A stretch of DNA of 64,000 nt from an uncultured Sphingomonas sp. (GTDB lineage: Bacteria; Pseudomonadota; Alphaproteobacteria; Sphingomonadales; Sphingomonadaceae): the NCBI RefSeq assembly GCF_937859915.1, contig NZ_CALMAW010000024.1:1-64000 (forward strand). Reading direction: 5' to 3'. Positions 1-8,201 of this stretch are shown in pieces. The position numbers and the translations under genes are program-made. The notes beneath the pieces are model-generated. The model was not told where the DNA came from and made no database searches. It worked only from the letters and a program-made list of their open reading frames with translations. Within the stretch, counting starts at the first letter, position 1. Each line of letters begins with the position of its first letter.

Positions 1-54
1 CCGAGATCTACACTATCCTCTTCGTCGGCAGCGTCAGATGTGTATAAGAGACAG
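1..54 (+). other. Illumina Nextera adapter left on the contig end (not genomic)
   Basis: The bases match the P5 adapter tail (1-13), an 8-base i5 index TATCCTCT (14-21, which is Nextera index S503), the read-1 adapter TCGTCGGCAGCGTC (22-35) and the Tn5 mosaic end AGATGTGTATAAGAGACAG (36-54), in library order. Genomic sequence begins at 55. Translation through the mosaic end gives the familiar artefact MYKRQ at the start of the first protein. This should be trimmed before annotation. Confidence 0.98.
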
Positions 55-729
55 GATGTCGACTACGGCCCGGTTCCCAAGAGCATCGCCAATCCCGCCA
101 ACGTCTGGGTGCGCGACGGCGACGACATCGTCCATGCCGACCTCGTCAGCGGCACGGGGACGGCTGTGAAGCTCACCGGCGTCACCGTATACGACCGCGA
201 CGGCGGCGAACTGCGCCGCGTGTTCAAGGCGCCGTCGGCGGCAATCAAGCCCGGTGGTGGCTGGACCGCCGTCGGCACGACGATGTTCGACGTCGTCTCG
301 GGCAACGAGCTCAAGGTCGCGCATTATGAGTTCGGCGCACACGTCACCGCCGAACAGTTCACGCTCGCCTCGGTCTCGGCCGACGAGCGTTCGCTGACCG
401 ATCTTGGCACCGCGGTCGACGAGCTCGAGTCCGCAGGCAGGCCGACGGGCCCGCTCGAGACCGGATGGTGGCACAAGCTCTCGGGCCCGCTGTCGTCCGT
501 GCTGATGCCCCTGCTTGCCGGGGTTGCCGCCTTCGGCCTCGCACGGTCGGGCCAGCTGTTCGTGCGCGCAATCATCGGCATGGCGCTCGGCTTCGCCTAT
601 TTCGTCGCGGACAATTTTGCGGTCGCGATGGGCAATCTCGGCGCCTATCCGCCTTTCCTCGCCGCCTGGGCACCGTTCCTTCTGTTCCTGCTGATCGGCG
701 AGACCGTGCTGATCCGCACCGAGGAGTAG
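55..729 (+). CDS. lptG: LPS export ABC transporter permease LptG, 3' part only
   Basis: This is the C-terminal 224 residues of a YjgP/YjgQ-family permease. LptG with LptF and LptB2 pulls lipopolysaccharide out of the inner membrane and passes it to LptC/LptA. The visible part holds the end of the periplasmic beta-jellyroll domain (about residues 1-135 of the fragment) and then three hydrophobic helices, ending in the proline-rich PPFLAAWAP helix and a short RTEE tail, which is typical of LptG. Full-length LptG is about 360 residues, so the first third is missing because the contig begins inside the gene. The GTG/MYKRQ start that an ORF finder reports lies in adapter sequence and is false. LptF is the alternative call and shares the fold. 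Confidence 0.8.
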   Translation, partial: DVDYGPVPKSIANPANVWVRDGDDIVHADLVSGTGTAVKLTGVTVYDRDGGELRRVFKAPSAAIKPGGGWTAVGTTMFDVVSGNELKVAHYEFGAHVTAEQFTLASVSADERSLTDLGTAVDELESAGRPTGPLETGWWHKLSGPLSSVLMPLLAGVAAFGLARSGQLFVRAIIGMALGFAYFVADNFAVAMGNLGAYPPFLAAWAPFLLFLLIGETVLIRTEE

Positions 730-911
730 CGGCCGGCCGCCTGCGTCCTGCGGCGCGATTGCCCACCGCTTCGACCCCCTCTGCTGCAATCCCTGCAATT
801 GCACCTATCTTGACGGCGCCAGACGGTTGCCCAAAAGGCGCCGCATTGCCGGACCATAGCCACGGGTTCGGGAGTTGAGCCATTCCGCAACCGTCAGGGA
901 CGAACCGCCGC

Positions 912-1685
912 GTGAACACCACCGCCATCCGCCGCACCGGCTTCTGGTCGCAGTCGCACCATCTCGACCGGATGACGCTCCGGGAGCTGGTCGTCGCCTA
1001 TCTGCAATATCCGGCGATCCTTATCTATCTTGGCCTCGCCGCGGTCTCGATCGGCGCGTTCGTCTATCATCCGGCCTCGATCGGACGCACCGCGCTGTCG
1101 GTCGCGGTCGCGGTGCTGCTGTTCCCGCTGGTCTGGTACGGGCTGCACCGCTTCGTGCTGCACTCGCGCTGGATGTGGAAGGTGAGCTTCCTGGCGGCGA
1201 CCTGGAAGCGGATCCATTACGACCATCACCAAGATCCCAACCATCTCGAGGTGCTGTTCGGCTCGCCGCTCAACGTCGTGCCGACCGTCGCGCTGTCGAC
1301 GATCCCGATCGGCTATTGGATCGGCGGTCCCGGCGGCGCCGCTGCAGCGTTCGCGACCGGTCTGATCCAGACCTGCATCAACGAATTTTTCCACTGCATC
1401 CAGCACCTCTCCTACAAGCCCAAGAACAAGTGGCTGGCGATGATCAAGCAGCGCCACATGGAGCATCATTTCCACGACGAGACCGGCAATTTCGGCATCA
1501 CCAACTTCTGGTGGGACCATCTCGGCCGGACCCATTATGCCGGTGCCGCGGCCCGCCCGAAGAGCCGCACCGTGTTCAACCTCGGCTACACCGACGAGAT
1601 CGCCGAGCGCTATCCCAAGGTCCGCGACCTGTCCGGCGGGGTCATCTCGACCGCCGAGTTCCGGCAACGCAACAAGGCCGCCTGA
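912..1685 (+). CDS. FA2H-like fatty acid hydroxylase (di-iron membrane hydroxylase)
   Basis: A 257-residue integral membrane protein of the fatty acid hydroxylase/sterol desaturase superfamily. The histidine clusters that bind two irons are present: H79RFVLH84, H102YDHH106, H161CIQH165 and H182MEHHFH188. Order and spacing, including a GFGI-like GNFGITNFWWD segment after the last cluster, resemble eukaryotic FA2H/Scs7, which 2-hydroxylate the acyl chain of ceramide. Hydrophobic helices lie at about 32-52, 60-77 and 122-158. The start is GTG at 912. The next gene, 68 bases downstream on the same strand, is a GNAT protein resembling bacterial ceramide synthase. Sphingomonads are known for glycosphingolipids carrying 2-hydroxymyristate, so acyl 2-hydroxylation is a reasonable inference; carotenoid or other lipid hydroxylation cannot be excluded. 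Confidence 0.8.
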   Translation: MNTTAIRRTGFWSQSHHLDRMTLRELVVAYLQYPAILIYLGLAAVSIGAFVYHPASIGRTALSVAVAVLLFPLVWYGLHRFVLHSRWMWKVSFLAATWKRIHYDHHQDPNHLEVLFGSPLNVVPTVALSTIPIGYWIGGPGGAAAAFATGLIQTCINEFFHCIQHLSYKPKNKWLAMIKQRHMEHHFHDETGNFGITNFWWDHLGRTHYAGAAARPKSRTVFNLGYTDEIAERYPKVRDLSGGVISTAEFRQRNKAA

Positions 1686-1753
1686 CCAAGATTTAATGGA
1701 GCCGGGTGCGGCTTCCGGTTAGGTGTCCGGGCATCGGCAATCTGGGGCAGGGC

Positions 1754-2923
1754 ATGGCAGGCGCGATCGACATCTTCGAGGTAAAGACCAAGGCCGACAA
1801 GAAACGGTTCGTCGAGGTCCAGTTCGCGCTCAACCGGCATGATCCGGCCTGGGTGCCCCCCCTCAAGATGGACGTGCTCGAGCTGCTCACCCCGGGCAAG
1901 AACCCGTGGTACGAGCATGGCCATGGCAGCCTGTTCATCGCGACGCGCGACGGCAAGGATGTCGGGCGGATTTCCGCGCACATCGATCATCTCTGGCTCG
2001 AAATGCCCCCCGAGCAGGGCGGCGGTCGCGACATCGGCAATTGGGGGCTGATGGAAGCGGTCGACGCCGAGATCGCAGCCGCGTTGATCGCGCGCGCCGA
2101 GATATGGTTGCGCGCCGAAGGCATGACGCGCGCGGTCGGCCCGATGTCGATCTCGATCTGGGACGAGCCCGGCCTGCTCGTCGCGGGCCACGATCATTCG
2201 CCGACGGTGATGATGGGGCACCACAATCCGCGCTACGAGGCGTGGATCGAGGCCGCCGGCTATCAGGGCGTCAAGGATCTCTACACTTACGATCTCGACA
2301 TCACCAAGCCGTTCCCGCCGCTGATCCAACGCATCGTCGCCTCGGGCGAGCGCAACCCCCGCATCACCGTGCGCAAGGTCAACAAGAAGAACTTTGCCGC
2401 CGAGGCGGCGCTGATCCTGTCGATCCTCAACGATGCCTGGTCGGACAATTGGGGCTTCCTGCCGATCACCGACGCCGAGATCGCCTATGTCGGCAAGAAG
2501 CTCAAACCGATCGTCTTCAACGAACTCATCCGGATCGCCGAGGTCGACGGCGAGCCCGTCGCCTTCATGATGACCTGGCCCGATCTCAACGAGATGCAGA
2601 AGGACCTCGCCGGCGAGCTCTTCCCGTTCGGCGCGATTAAGCTGCTGTGGCGGCTCAATGGCGGATTCTCGGGCAAGCCGACGGTGCGCACCGTGCGCGT
2701 GCCGCTGATGGGCGTGGTCAAGCGGTTGCAGTCGACGCGGCTTGCCTCGCAGCTCGCCTTCATCATGATCGAATATATCCGCTCGGCCTCGGTGACCGAC
2801 TTTGGTGCGACGCGCGCCGAGATCGGCTGGGTGCTGCAGGACAATCAGGGCATGGTCTCGATCGCCGACGCGATCGACAGCAAGATGAACCGCACCTACC
2901 GGATCTACGGCAAGACGCTGTAG
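1754..2923 (+). CDS. GNAT-superfamily acyltransferase, candidate bacterial ceramide synthase (bCerS-like)
   Basis: A 389-residue cytosolic protein of the long GNAT type found in many proteobacteria. The N-terminus has the family pattern of this group: a DPAWVPPLKMDVLELLTPG stretch near residue 30, then NPWYEHGHGSLFIATRDGKDV leading into a V-G-R-I-S acetyltransferase beta strand. A second GNAT-like half occupies the C-terminus. From general knowledge, the Caulobacter ceramide N-acyltransferase bCerS belongs to this kind of long GNAT protein. The gene follows an FA2H-like hydroxylase on the same strand, which would suit a 2-hydroxy-ceramide pathway. ATG at 1754 is chosen; an in-frame GTG at 1706 would add 16 residues of poor composition. 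The ceramide role is inference; the GNAT fold is the firm part. Confidence 0.65.
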   Translation: MAGAIDIFEVKTKADKKRFVEVQFALNRHDPAWVPPLKMDVLELLTPGKNPWYEHGHGSLFIATRDGKDVGRISAHIDHLWLEMPPEQGGGRDIGNWGLMEAVDAEIAAALIARAEIWLRAEGMTRAVGPMSISIWDEPGLLVAGHDHSPTVMMGHHNPRYEAWIEAAGYQGVKDLYTYDLDITKPFPPLIQRIVASGERNPRITVRKVNKKNFAAEAALILSILNDAWSDNWGFLPITDAEIAYVGKKLKPIVFNELIRIAEVDGEPVAFMMTWPDLNEMQKDLAGELFPFGAIKLLWRLNGGFSGKPTVRTVRVPLMGVVKRLQSTRLASQLAFIMIEYIRSASVTDFGATRAEIGWVLQDNQGMVSIADAIDSKMNRTYRIYGKTL

Positions 2924-2930
2924 CCGTGGC

Positions 2931-4790
2931 TCATTTGTCGAGGCTGTAGCCGGGGACCGTCGGCGCGAGCGGCGCTCCCCTGACCTTGAGCGCGATCCCC
3001 GTGGCCGCGACGGCCAGCAGCGCGATCGCGACCAGGGCCGCACGACGCTGACGTTCGATCTGCGCCAGAGGCCACAATCCGGCCGCGACGATCAGCAACA
3101 GGGGCGCCAAGGCGGGTGCGAGCGGCGCACCGATGCCGAGGAAGGTGAGGTGCGCCAGCGGCAGCAGCGGAATGCCGACCAGCATTGCCGCGGCAGCGAT
3201 GATCGCCCAACTCGCCGGCCGCGCGAACGCGGCGTCGGTCCAAGCCACGACCGCGGCCGCCAGCGCGAACGTCAGGGCCGGCCAAGCGAAGATCCATGCC
3301 GCCAACGGTGCCTTTACCTGCAGGCCGATCGCAATCAGCAGCAGCACGGCGATCGCGCCCAGCCAGCCGCCCCAGCGTACCTGATTCTTCTCCCCAGCGA
3401 ACCAACCGGTCGGCAGCCCGATCAGCGTGCAACCGACGACAAGGCCGTGCGGCGCCCCCTGCTTCCAGCACAGCAGCGCGAGGCATAGCGTCGGCACGAG
3501 CCACGCGATCCGCCAGACCGGGCGACGAAGTAAAAATGTGCCGAGAAGAAGCGCCGCAGCCGCGAGCACCGCTTGCGCCTCGAGCATCGGCAACGCTGCA
3601 AGCCGATCATAATAATTGGGATGACGAGCGCTGCCCGACAGCAGGTTGACCGCGGCCAGCGCGAGCACGCCGTGCGCGAGCAGCCAGAACATCGCCCCTG
3701 CCCCGGCGAGCATCTCCGCGGGCGCGATACCGAGCCGCCGGATGCGTAGCACGGCGACGCCCCACAGCAGCGCTGCGCCGAGGATGAGCAGCCAGCCCGT
3801 CCCGATCGCGTAAGCAACGAGGCCATATCCGGCATAATCGAAGAACACCGCATCGCGGCCCGTCGCGGGCAATTTCGGCGCGAAGGCCAGTGCGATTGCG
3901 GTGCCGAGGGCCTGATCCCCCATATCCTGCACACTGCGCGGATCGACATGGTCCGCCATGGCGAGCGGCGAGTGATAATAGCCCGCCCGGCCGAGGTTCG
4001 CGAAGTTGAAACCGGGCAGCCCCTGCTCGTGCGGCACCGTGAAATCGGTGTTGTTGGGCATCAGCCGATAGGCAAGCACCGCCATCGAATCGGCGATCGG
4101 ATGCGCCACCCCGCGCCCGAACAGGCGGATCATCGCGGCATTGCCCGTGCCGGTCTCGAACATCGCCGCCCGGCCACCGGCGCCGCGCGACTCGAGGTTG
4201 ATGACGACGCCGACGTGCTTGGCGAGCGGATCGCCCGGCCAGAAGGCGCGCGCGCCCGACAGGCCGATCTCTTCGCCGTCGGTGAGTATGACGACGATGT
4301 CCCGCGCCGGCATCCCCTTCGCCCGGATCGCGCGCAGGATCTCGAGGATCGAGGCGACACCGATGCTATCGTCCGCAGCACCGGGCGATCCCCACACCGT
4401 ATCCAGATGCGCCATCAGCGCGACCGCGGGCTGCGCGCGGTCGCGCCCGGGCAGCACGCCGATCAGATCGACCAGTTCGGCCGACGCGCTGACCTGCGGA
4501 TTCCAGCTGCGCAGCCTGGCATAGCCCACGGGATCGACGAGATAGTGCCGTTCTTCGGTTGCGACGCCGAGCCCGCGCAACCGCCCCGCCAGATAGGCCC
4601 GCACGCGCGCATTATCGACGGTCGCGACGGGATGCGGCCGCTGTCCGATCGTCCGCAGATCGACCATCGCGCGGTCGGCCGAAAAAACGGTTGTCGAGGC
4701 CGAGGCCGGCACGACCGCCGGCGGCGCGATGGCGCGCAGCCCGAACCACAGCACGACCAGGATCGTCGCGATCAACGCCACAATCCGCAT
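2931..4790 (-). CDS. M28-family zinc aminopeptidase fused to a polytopic membrane domain
   Basis: A 619-residue membrane-anchored metallopeptidase. An N-terminal signal anchor (about residues 3-21) is followed by an M28 domain with the expected zinc residues: H128-L-D130, D140/D141 in the GAADDSIGVA motif, D171-G-E-E174 with the catalytic glutamate, and a downstream YYHSPLA histidine. From about residue 350 to the end come several hydrophobic helices separated by short loops, so the peptidase domain faces the periplasm and the rest is embedded. This layout resembles the Fxna/ER-type M28 subfamily. The start at 4790 is chosen because it gives a clean signal anchor; the in-frame extension back to 4982 overlaps xthA and is unlikely. 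The gene lies 44 bases after xthA on the same strand. Substrate is unknown. Confidence 0.8.
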   Translation of the reverse strand: MRIVALIATILVVLWFGLRAIAPPAVVPASASTTVFSADRAMVDLRTIGQRPHPVATVDNARVRAYLAGRLRGLGVATEERHYLVDPVGYARLRSWNPQVSASAELVDLIGVLPGRDRAQPAVALMAHLDTVWGSPGAADDSIGVASILEILRAIRAKGMPARDIVVILTDGEEIGLSGARAFWPGDPLAKHVGVVINLESRGAGGRAAMFETGTGNAAMIRLFGRGVAHPIADSMAVLAYRLMPNNTDFTVPHEQGLPGFNFANLGRAGYYHSPLAMADHVDPRSVQDMGDQALGTAIALAFAPKLPATGRDAVFFDYAGYGLVAYAIGTGWLLILGAALLWGVAVLRIRRLGIAPAEMLAGAGAMFWLLAHGVLALAAVNLLSGSARHPNYYDRLAALPMLEAQAVLAAAALLLGTFLLRRPVWRIAWLVPTLCLALLCWKQGAPHGLVVGCTLIGLPTGWFAGEKNQVRWGGWLGAIAVLLLIAIGLQVKAPLAAWIFAWPALTFALAAAVVAWTDAAFARPASWAIIAAAAMLVGIPLLPLAHLTFLGIGAPLAPALAPLLLIVAAGLWPLAQIERQRRAALVAIALLAVAATGIALKVRGAPLAPTVPGYSLDK

Positions 4791-4834
4791 GATCGGCGGC
4801 GCGCTGCTCAGCGTCCGGTCCTCGGCGGTGGCGA

Positions 4835-5608
4835 TCAGCGCAACTCCACCCAGGTCGGCGCATGATCCGAGGCCTTCTCGCGCCCGCGCACCGCCTTGTC
4901 GACATTGGCGTCGACCAGCCTGTCGGCGGCCTGCGGGCTGAGCAGCAGATGGTCGATGCGGAAGCCCGCGTCGCGCGGCCATGCCCCCGCCTGATAATCC
5001 CAGAAGGTATAGAGCGGCGCCGGTTCGGGATGGCGCGCGCGGATCGCGTCGGTCCAGCCCTGGTGAAGCAAGCGGCGCAGCGCGGCACGGCTTTCGGGCT
5101 GGGTCAGCGCATCATCGGCCATCGCGAGCACCGAGAAGGTGTCGATGTCCCTGGGAGTGACATTATAGTCGCCGGCGAGCACGACCGGCTTTTCCTCGAC
5201 CAGCAAGCTTGCCGCGTGATCGATCAGCCGTTCCATCCAGGCGAGCTTATAGTCGAACTTGGGACCGGGCTGCGGGTTGCCATTGGGCAGATAGATCGAG
5301 GCGACGACGACGCCGCCGACCTCGGCTTCGATATAGCGGCTGTGCGTCTCGTCGGGGTCATCGGGCAGGCCGCGGCGGCGTTCGACCGGCTGCTCGCCCC
5401 TGGCGAGGATCGCGACCCCGTTGAAGCCCTTCTGGCCGTGCCAGATGGCGCCATAGCCCGCATCCGTGATCGCCTGGATCGGGATCTTCTCGCCGTCCGC
5501 CTTGAGTTCCTGCAGGCAGGCGACGTCGGGCCTCGCCTCCTCGAGCCATTCGAGCAGCCGCGGCAGGCGGGCGTTGATACCGTTGACGTTGTAGGTGGCG
5601 ATCCGCAT
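4835..5608 (-). CDS. xthA: Exodeoxyribonuclease III (AP endonuclease)
   Basis: A 257-residue endonuclease/exonuclease/phosphatase-fold enzyme that cuts DNA at abasic sites and degrades duplex DNA from 3' ends in base excision repair. Recognisable residues are N7 in YNVNGIN, metal ligand E34 in LQELKADGEKIP, the YLPNGNPQPGPKF segment, the catalytic pair in GDYNVTPRDID, and the terminal SDHAP motif with the catalytic histidine. Length is normal for the family. It stands between an ErpA-type gene and the M28 peptidase on the same strand, with no functional link apparent. Confidence 0.93.
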   Translation of the reverse strand: MRIATYNVNGINARLPRLLEWLEEARPDVACLQELKADGEKIPIQAITDAGYGAIWHGQKGFNGVAILARGEQPVERRRGLPDDPDETHSRYIEAEVGGVVVASIYLPNGNPQPGPKFDYKLAWMERLIDHAASLLVEEKPVVLAGDYNVTPRDIDTFSVLAMADDALTQPESRAALRRLLHQGWTDAIRARHPEPAPLYTFWDYQAGAWPRDAGFRIDHLLLSPQAADRLVDANVDKAVRGREKASDHAPTWVELR

Positions 5609-5646
5609 CCGCGCGGTCTAGCCGGACCGCGGCCGGATCGGAAGCG

Positions 5647-5982
5647 TCAGATCGAGAAGCTCGATCCGCATCCGCAGCCCGACGCCGCCTGCGGGTTCTC
5701 GACCTTGAACGCCGCACCGCCCAGCGATTCGACATAATCGACCTGCGACCCGCGGACGAGATCGAGGCTGACCGGATCGACGACCAGCGTCACCCCGTCG
5801 CGCACCGCGAGAATGTCGTCGGCATCGGCCGCTTCGGCGAGCCCGAACACATATTGGAACCCGGCGCAGCCCCCCCCATCGACCGACAGGCGCAGCATCG
5901 CGGGCTTGCCCTGCTTGGCGGCGATCGCCGCGACGCGGGCCGCAGCGGCGGTGGTGATGTCGATGGCGGCGGGTTCGGTCAT
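5647..5982 (-). CDS. erpA: Iron-sulfur cluster insertion protein (ErpA/IscA/HesB type)
   Basis: A 111-residue A-type carrier that hands Fe-S clusters to apo-enzymes. The three conserved cysteines are C39 in the GGGCAGFQY motif and C103 and C105 in the C-terminal SGCGCGSSF motif. The protein is full length. No isc or suf genes are nearby, so the choice of ErpA over IscA or SufA rests on the solitary location and the GGGC motif. It ends 38 bases before the xthA start on the same strand. Confidence 0.87.
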   Translation of the reverse strand: MTEPAAIDITTAAAARVAAIAAKQGKPAMLRLSVDGGGCAGFQYVFGLAEAADADDILAVRDGVTLVVDPVSLDLVRGSQVDYVESLGGAAFKVENPQAASGCGCGSSFSI

Positions 5983-6013
5983 GTAACGGAGATAGGCCTC
6001 ACCGCCCGGTCAT

Positions 6014-6757
6014 TCAATCCGCGCCGGGATCTTCCGGACCGCCCATCGCGACCTGCGGGGTGTCGTGCGTCGGCGCGGTGCGGTTCTGCAGCGCCGTCAG
6101 ATAGTCGGCGGTCTGCAGGAAGGGCATCGGATTGACCGCGCGGCCGTCGATGCGAACCTCGTAATGGAGATGGCTGCCGGTCGAGCGGCCGGTCGAGCCC
6201 ATCAGCGCGATCAGATCGCCGCGATGGACGTGCTGGCCCTGATGGACCAGGATCTGCGAAAGATGGCCGTAGCGCGTCTCGATGCCCTTGCCATGCTCGA
6301 GCTGGACGAGATTGCCATAGCCGCCAAAAGTGCGCTCGGCGCGCCCGACATAGCCGTCGGCGGTGGCATAGACCGGCGTGCCGATCGGCGCCGCCATGTC
6401 GAGGCCAGGGTGCATTTCGCCGCCGCCGCCGAAGGGGTTGCCCCGTACGCCGAACACCGACGTGTAGCGGAAGTCGCGCACCGGCTTCTGCGAGGGCACC
6501 GAGACGAGGCCGCCATGCGGGACTGCGTCCATCTTCTGCCAGCCGTCGAACAGCGAGCGAAACATCGGATCGGCATGCGCGCCGATGCCCGCGGTCGACA
6601 CGGCGTCGAAGGCACCGACTGACGTCGTGGCGGCGGCGACAGTGTCGGCCGCGGCGGCGGGCTGCGCGACGGTGGCGAACGCGATCGCCGCGAATGCGAA
6701 TATCTTCAAACCGGCGATCCCGCGCGGCAACCGTTTGGCGATCGCCGCGTTATGCAT
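6014..6757 (-). CDS. Secreted M23-family (LytM-type) peptidoglycan endopeptidase
   Basis: A 247-residue exported zinc peptidase. The N-terminus is basic, then hydrophobic (FAFAAIAFATVAQPAAA), a signal peptide with a probable AAA-A cleavage site near residue 37. The LytM domain has the first zinc ligands H116 and D120 in MHPGLDMAAP and the second pair in GSHLHYEV (H196, H198), so it looks catalytically intact. It probably cuts peptide cross-links in the wall during growth or division. ATG at 6757 is chosen; an upstream TTG at 6826 would put 23 residues ahead of the signal peptide. Confidence 0.85.
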   Translation of the reverse strand: MHNAAIAKRLPRGIAGLKIFAFAAIAFATVAQPAAAADTVAAATTSVGAFDAVSTAGIGAHADPMFRSLFDGWQKMDAVPHGGLVSVPSQKPVRDFRYTSVFGVRGNPFGGGGEMHPGLDMAAPIGTPVYATADGYVGRAERTFGGYGNLVQLEHGKGIETRYGHLSQILVHQGQHVHRGDLIALMGSTGRSTGSHLHYEVRIDGRAVNPMPFLQTADYLTALQNRTAPTHDTPQVAMGGPEDPGAD

Positions 6758-6894
6758 CGAGCTGGTATAAAACGTCACGATTTTGGTCACCCCGCGCGTA
6801 TCCGTGGTGCGGGAGCGATGCCGCAATCACAGATCTTTTGGCTCTGCCGTCGTGGAAAGCCCCTCCCGCTGACAGCGCTCGATGTCTGACCCGA

Positions 6895-7725
6895 TCAGGT
6901 TAACGCCGCAAGTGTACCGTAATAATCCAGCGTCAGACCGGCCGCATCGCGCGCCGAAGCGTTGAATGGCGGCTTCACGAGCCCGGGGAATCGCCCTGCG
7001 ATAATGTGCTGCCACGCCGTCGATGGCGTCTGCGCGGCCTCTTTGCAGCACTGTTCGAACCACCGCGTACCAACCGCGACATGCCGGATTTCGTCGACGA
7101 AGATGCGTGTCAGAATACGCGCCGAGCGCATGTCGCCTTGCGCTGCGAAGCGCTCGACGGTGGCCGGCGTGACGTCGAGACCGCGGGCCTCCAAGGCCAT
7201 CGGCACGACCGCGAGCCGTGCCAGAAGATCGTCGCGCGTCTTGCCCGCCGCTTCCCACAGGCCGTCGTGCGCCGGTAGCGTCCCATAGCCCGAGCCCAGC
7301 GCGCGCAGCCGGCGGTCGAGCAGCGCGAAGTGCATCGCCTCGTCCGCGCCGACATGCAGCCAGTCGTCGACGAAGTTCCGCGGCATCGTCTCACCGAACC
7401 GGCCGGCGCAATCGAAGGCGAGATCGATCGCGACATATTCGATGTGCGCGAAGGCGTGCAGCATCGCGATACGCGACCGTTCGGAGCCGCCGCGCTTGCG
7501 CCGCGGCAGATCGCGCGGCGCGACAAGGATCGGCTGGGCGGGACGTGGCGGCGTGTCGGGCATCGAGACGTCGAAGCGATGGGCAAGCCCCCCGCCGCGC
7601 CATGTCCGCGCCGCCACCCGTGCCGCCATCGCCTTCTCGTGCGGGTCAGCGGTCCGCAGCACCGCCGCGCACGCCTGCGCGATGGTCTGCGCCGCACGGA
7701 CGCCCGCCCGCCCGCGCGGCGTCAT
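6895..7725 (-). CDS. DUF455 ferritin-like domain protein
   Basis: A 276-residue protein of the DUF455 family (a ferritin-like helical fold with a predicted di-metal site). Candidate metal ligands occur as HIEYVAIDLAFD, DEAMHFALLDRRL and DEIRHVAVGTRW, three helices carrying E/H pairs. The start codon at 7725 overlaps the bcp stop in an ATGA tetranucleotide, so it is probably translationally coupled to the thiol peroxidase gene, with glnE upstream in turn. The biochemical function of the family is not established; the pairing with bcp hints at an oxidative stress role, which is only inference. Confidence 0.8.
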   Translation of the reverse strand: MTPRGRAGVRAAQTIAQACAAVLRTADPHEKAMAARVAARTWRGGGLAHRFDVSMPDTPPRPAQPILVAPRDLPRRKRGGSERSRIAMLHAFAHIEYVAIDLAFDCAGRFGETMPRNFVDDWLHVGADEAMHFALLDRRLRALGSGYGTLPAHDGLWEAAGKTRDDLLARLAVVPMALEARGLDVTPATVERFAAQGDMRSARILTRIFVDEIRHVAVGTRWFEQCCKEAAQTPSTAWQHIIAGRFPGLVKPPFNASARDAAGLTLDYYGTLAALT

Positions 7726-8201
7726 CCGCGCGCCAGCGCTTCGCCCGCCTCGAGCACCTGCTGCGCATGGCCGGGCACCTTCACCTTGCGCCAGATCCGT
7801 ACGATGCGGCCCTCGGCATCGATCAGGAAGGTCGCACGGTCGATGCCCATATATTTGCGGCCATAGAGGCTCTTTTCGATCCAGGTGCCGAACGCCTCGC
7901 ATACGCTGTCGTCGGGATCGCTGGCGAGGCTGATCGTCAGCCCATGTTTGGTCGCGAATTTGGCGTGCTGCGCGGGCGTATTCTTCGAGACGCCGAGAAT
8001 GTCGATGCCGGCCATATCGAACGCCGACTTGAGCGCCGAGAAATCCTTGGCCTCGGTGGTGCAGCCCGGCGTATCGTCCTTGGGATAAAAATAGAGGACG
8101 AGCGGGCGGCCGCGCAGCTGCGCCAGGGCCAATGTCCCGCCGTCGGGGGTCGCGAGCGACACATCAGGGGCCATGTCGCCGGGTTGCAGATCGCTTGCCA
8201 T
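7722..8201 (-). CDS. bcp: Thioredoxin-dependent thiol peroxidase (BCP/PrxQ)
   Basis: A 159-residue cytosolic peroxiredoxin that reduces peroxides with electrons from thioredoxin. The peroxidatic cysteine is C47 in DDTPGCTTEA. The second cysteine usually found five residues later in E. coli-type BCP is absent; the only other cysteine is in DSVCEAFG, so this enzyme may be a 1-Cys or atypical 2-Cys form. The start at 8201 shares one base with the glnE stop (TGATG) and the stop overlaps the DUF455 gene start, giving a tight glnE-bcp-DUF455 run. Confidence 0.92.
   Translation of the reverse strand: MASDLQPGDMAPDVSLATPDGGTLALAQLRGRPLVLYFYPKDDTPGCTTEAKDFSALKSAFDMAGIDILGVSKNTPAQHAKFATKHGLTISLASDPDDSVCEAFGTWIEKSLYGRKYMGIDRATFLIDAEGRIVRIWRKVKVPGHAQQVLEAGEALARG

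Noticed and set aside
40-54. GTG start with MYKRQ at the beginning of the first ORF
   Set aside because: These bases are the Tn5 mosaic end of the adapter. The lptG fragment starts with genomic sequence at 55.
3948-4865. 305-codon plus-strand frame opposite the M28 peptidase
   Set aside because: Rich in arginine, histidine and proline with no recognisable domain; it mirrors a well-supported gene in high-GC DNA.
6758-6894. Possible TPP-like or other riboswitch in the gap before the M23 peptidase (AACCTGATC on the minus strand)
   Set aside because: The rest of the THI-box consensus is missing and the downstream gene has no link to thiamin. I see only short dyads here.
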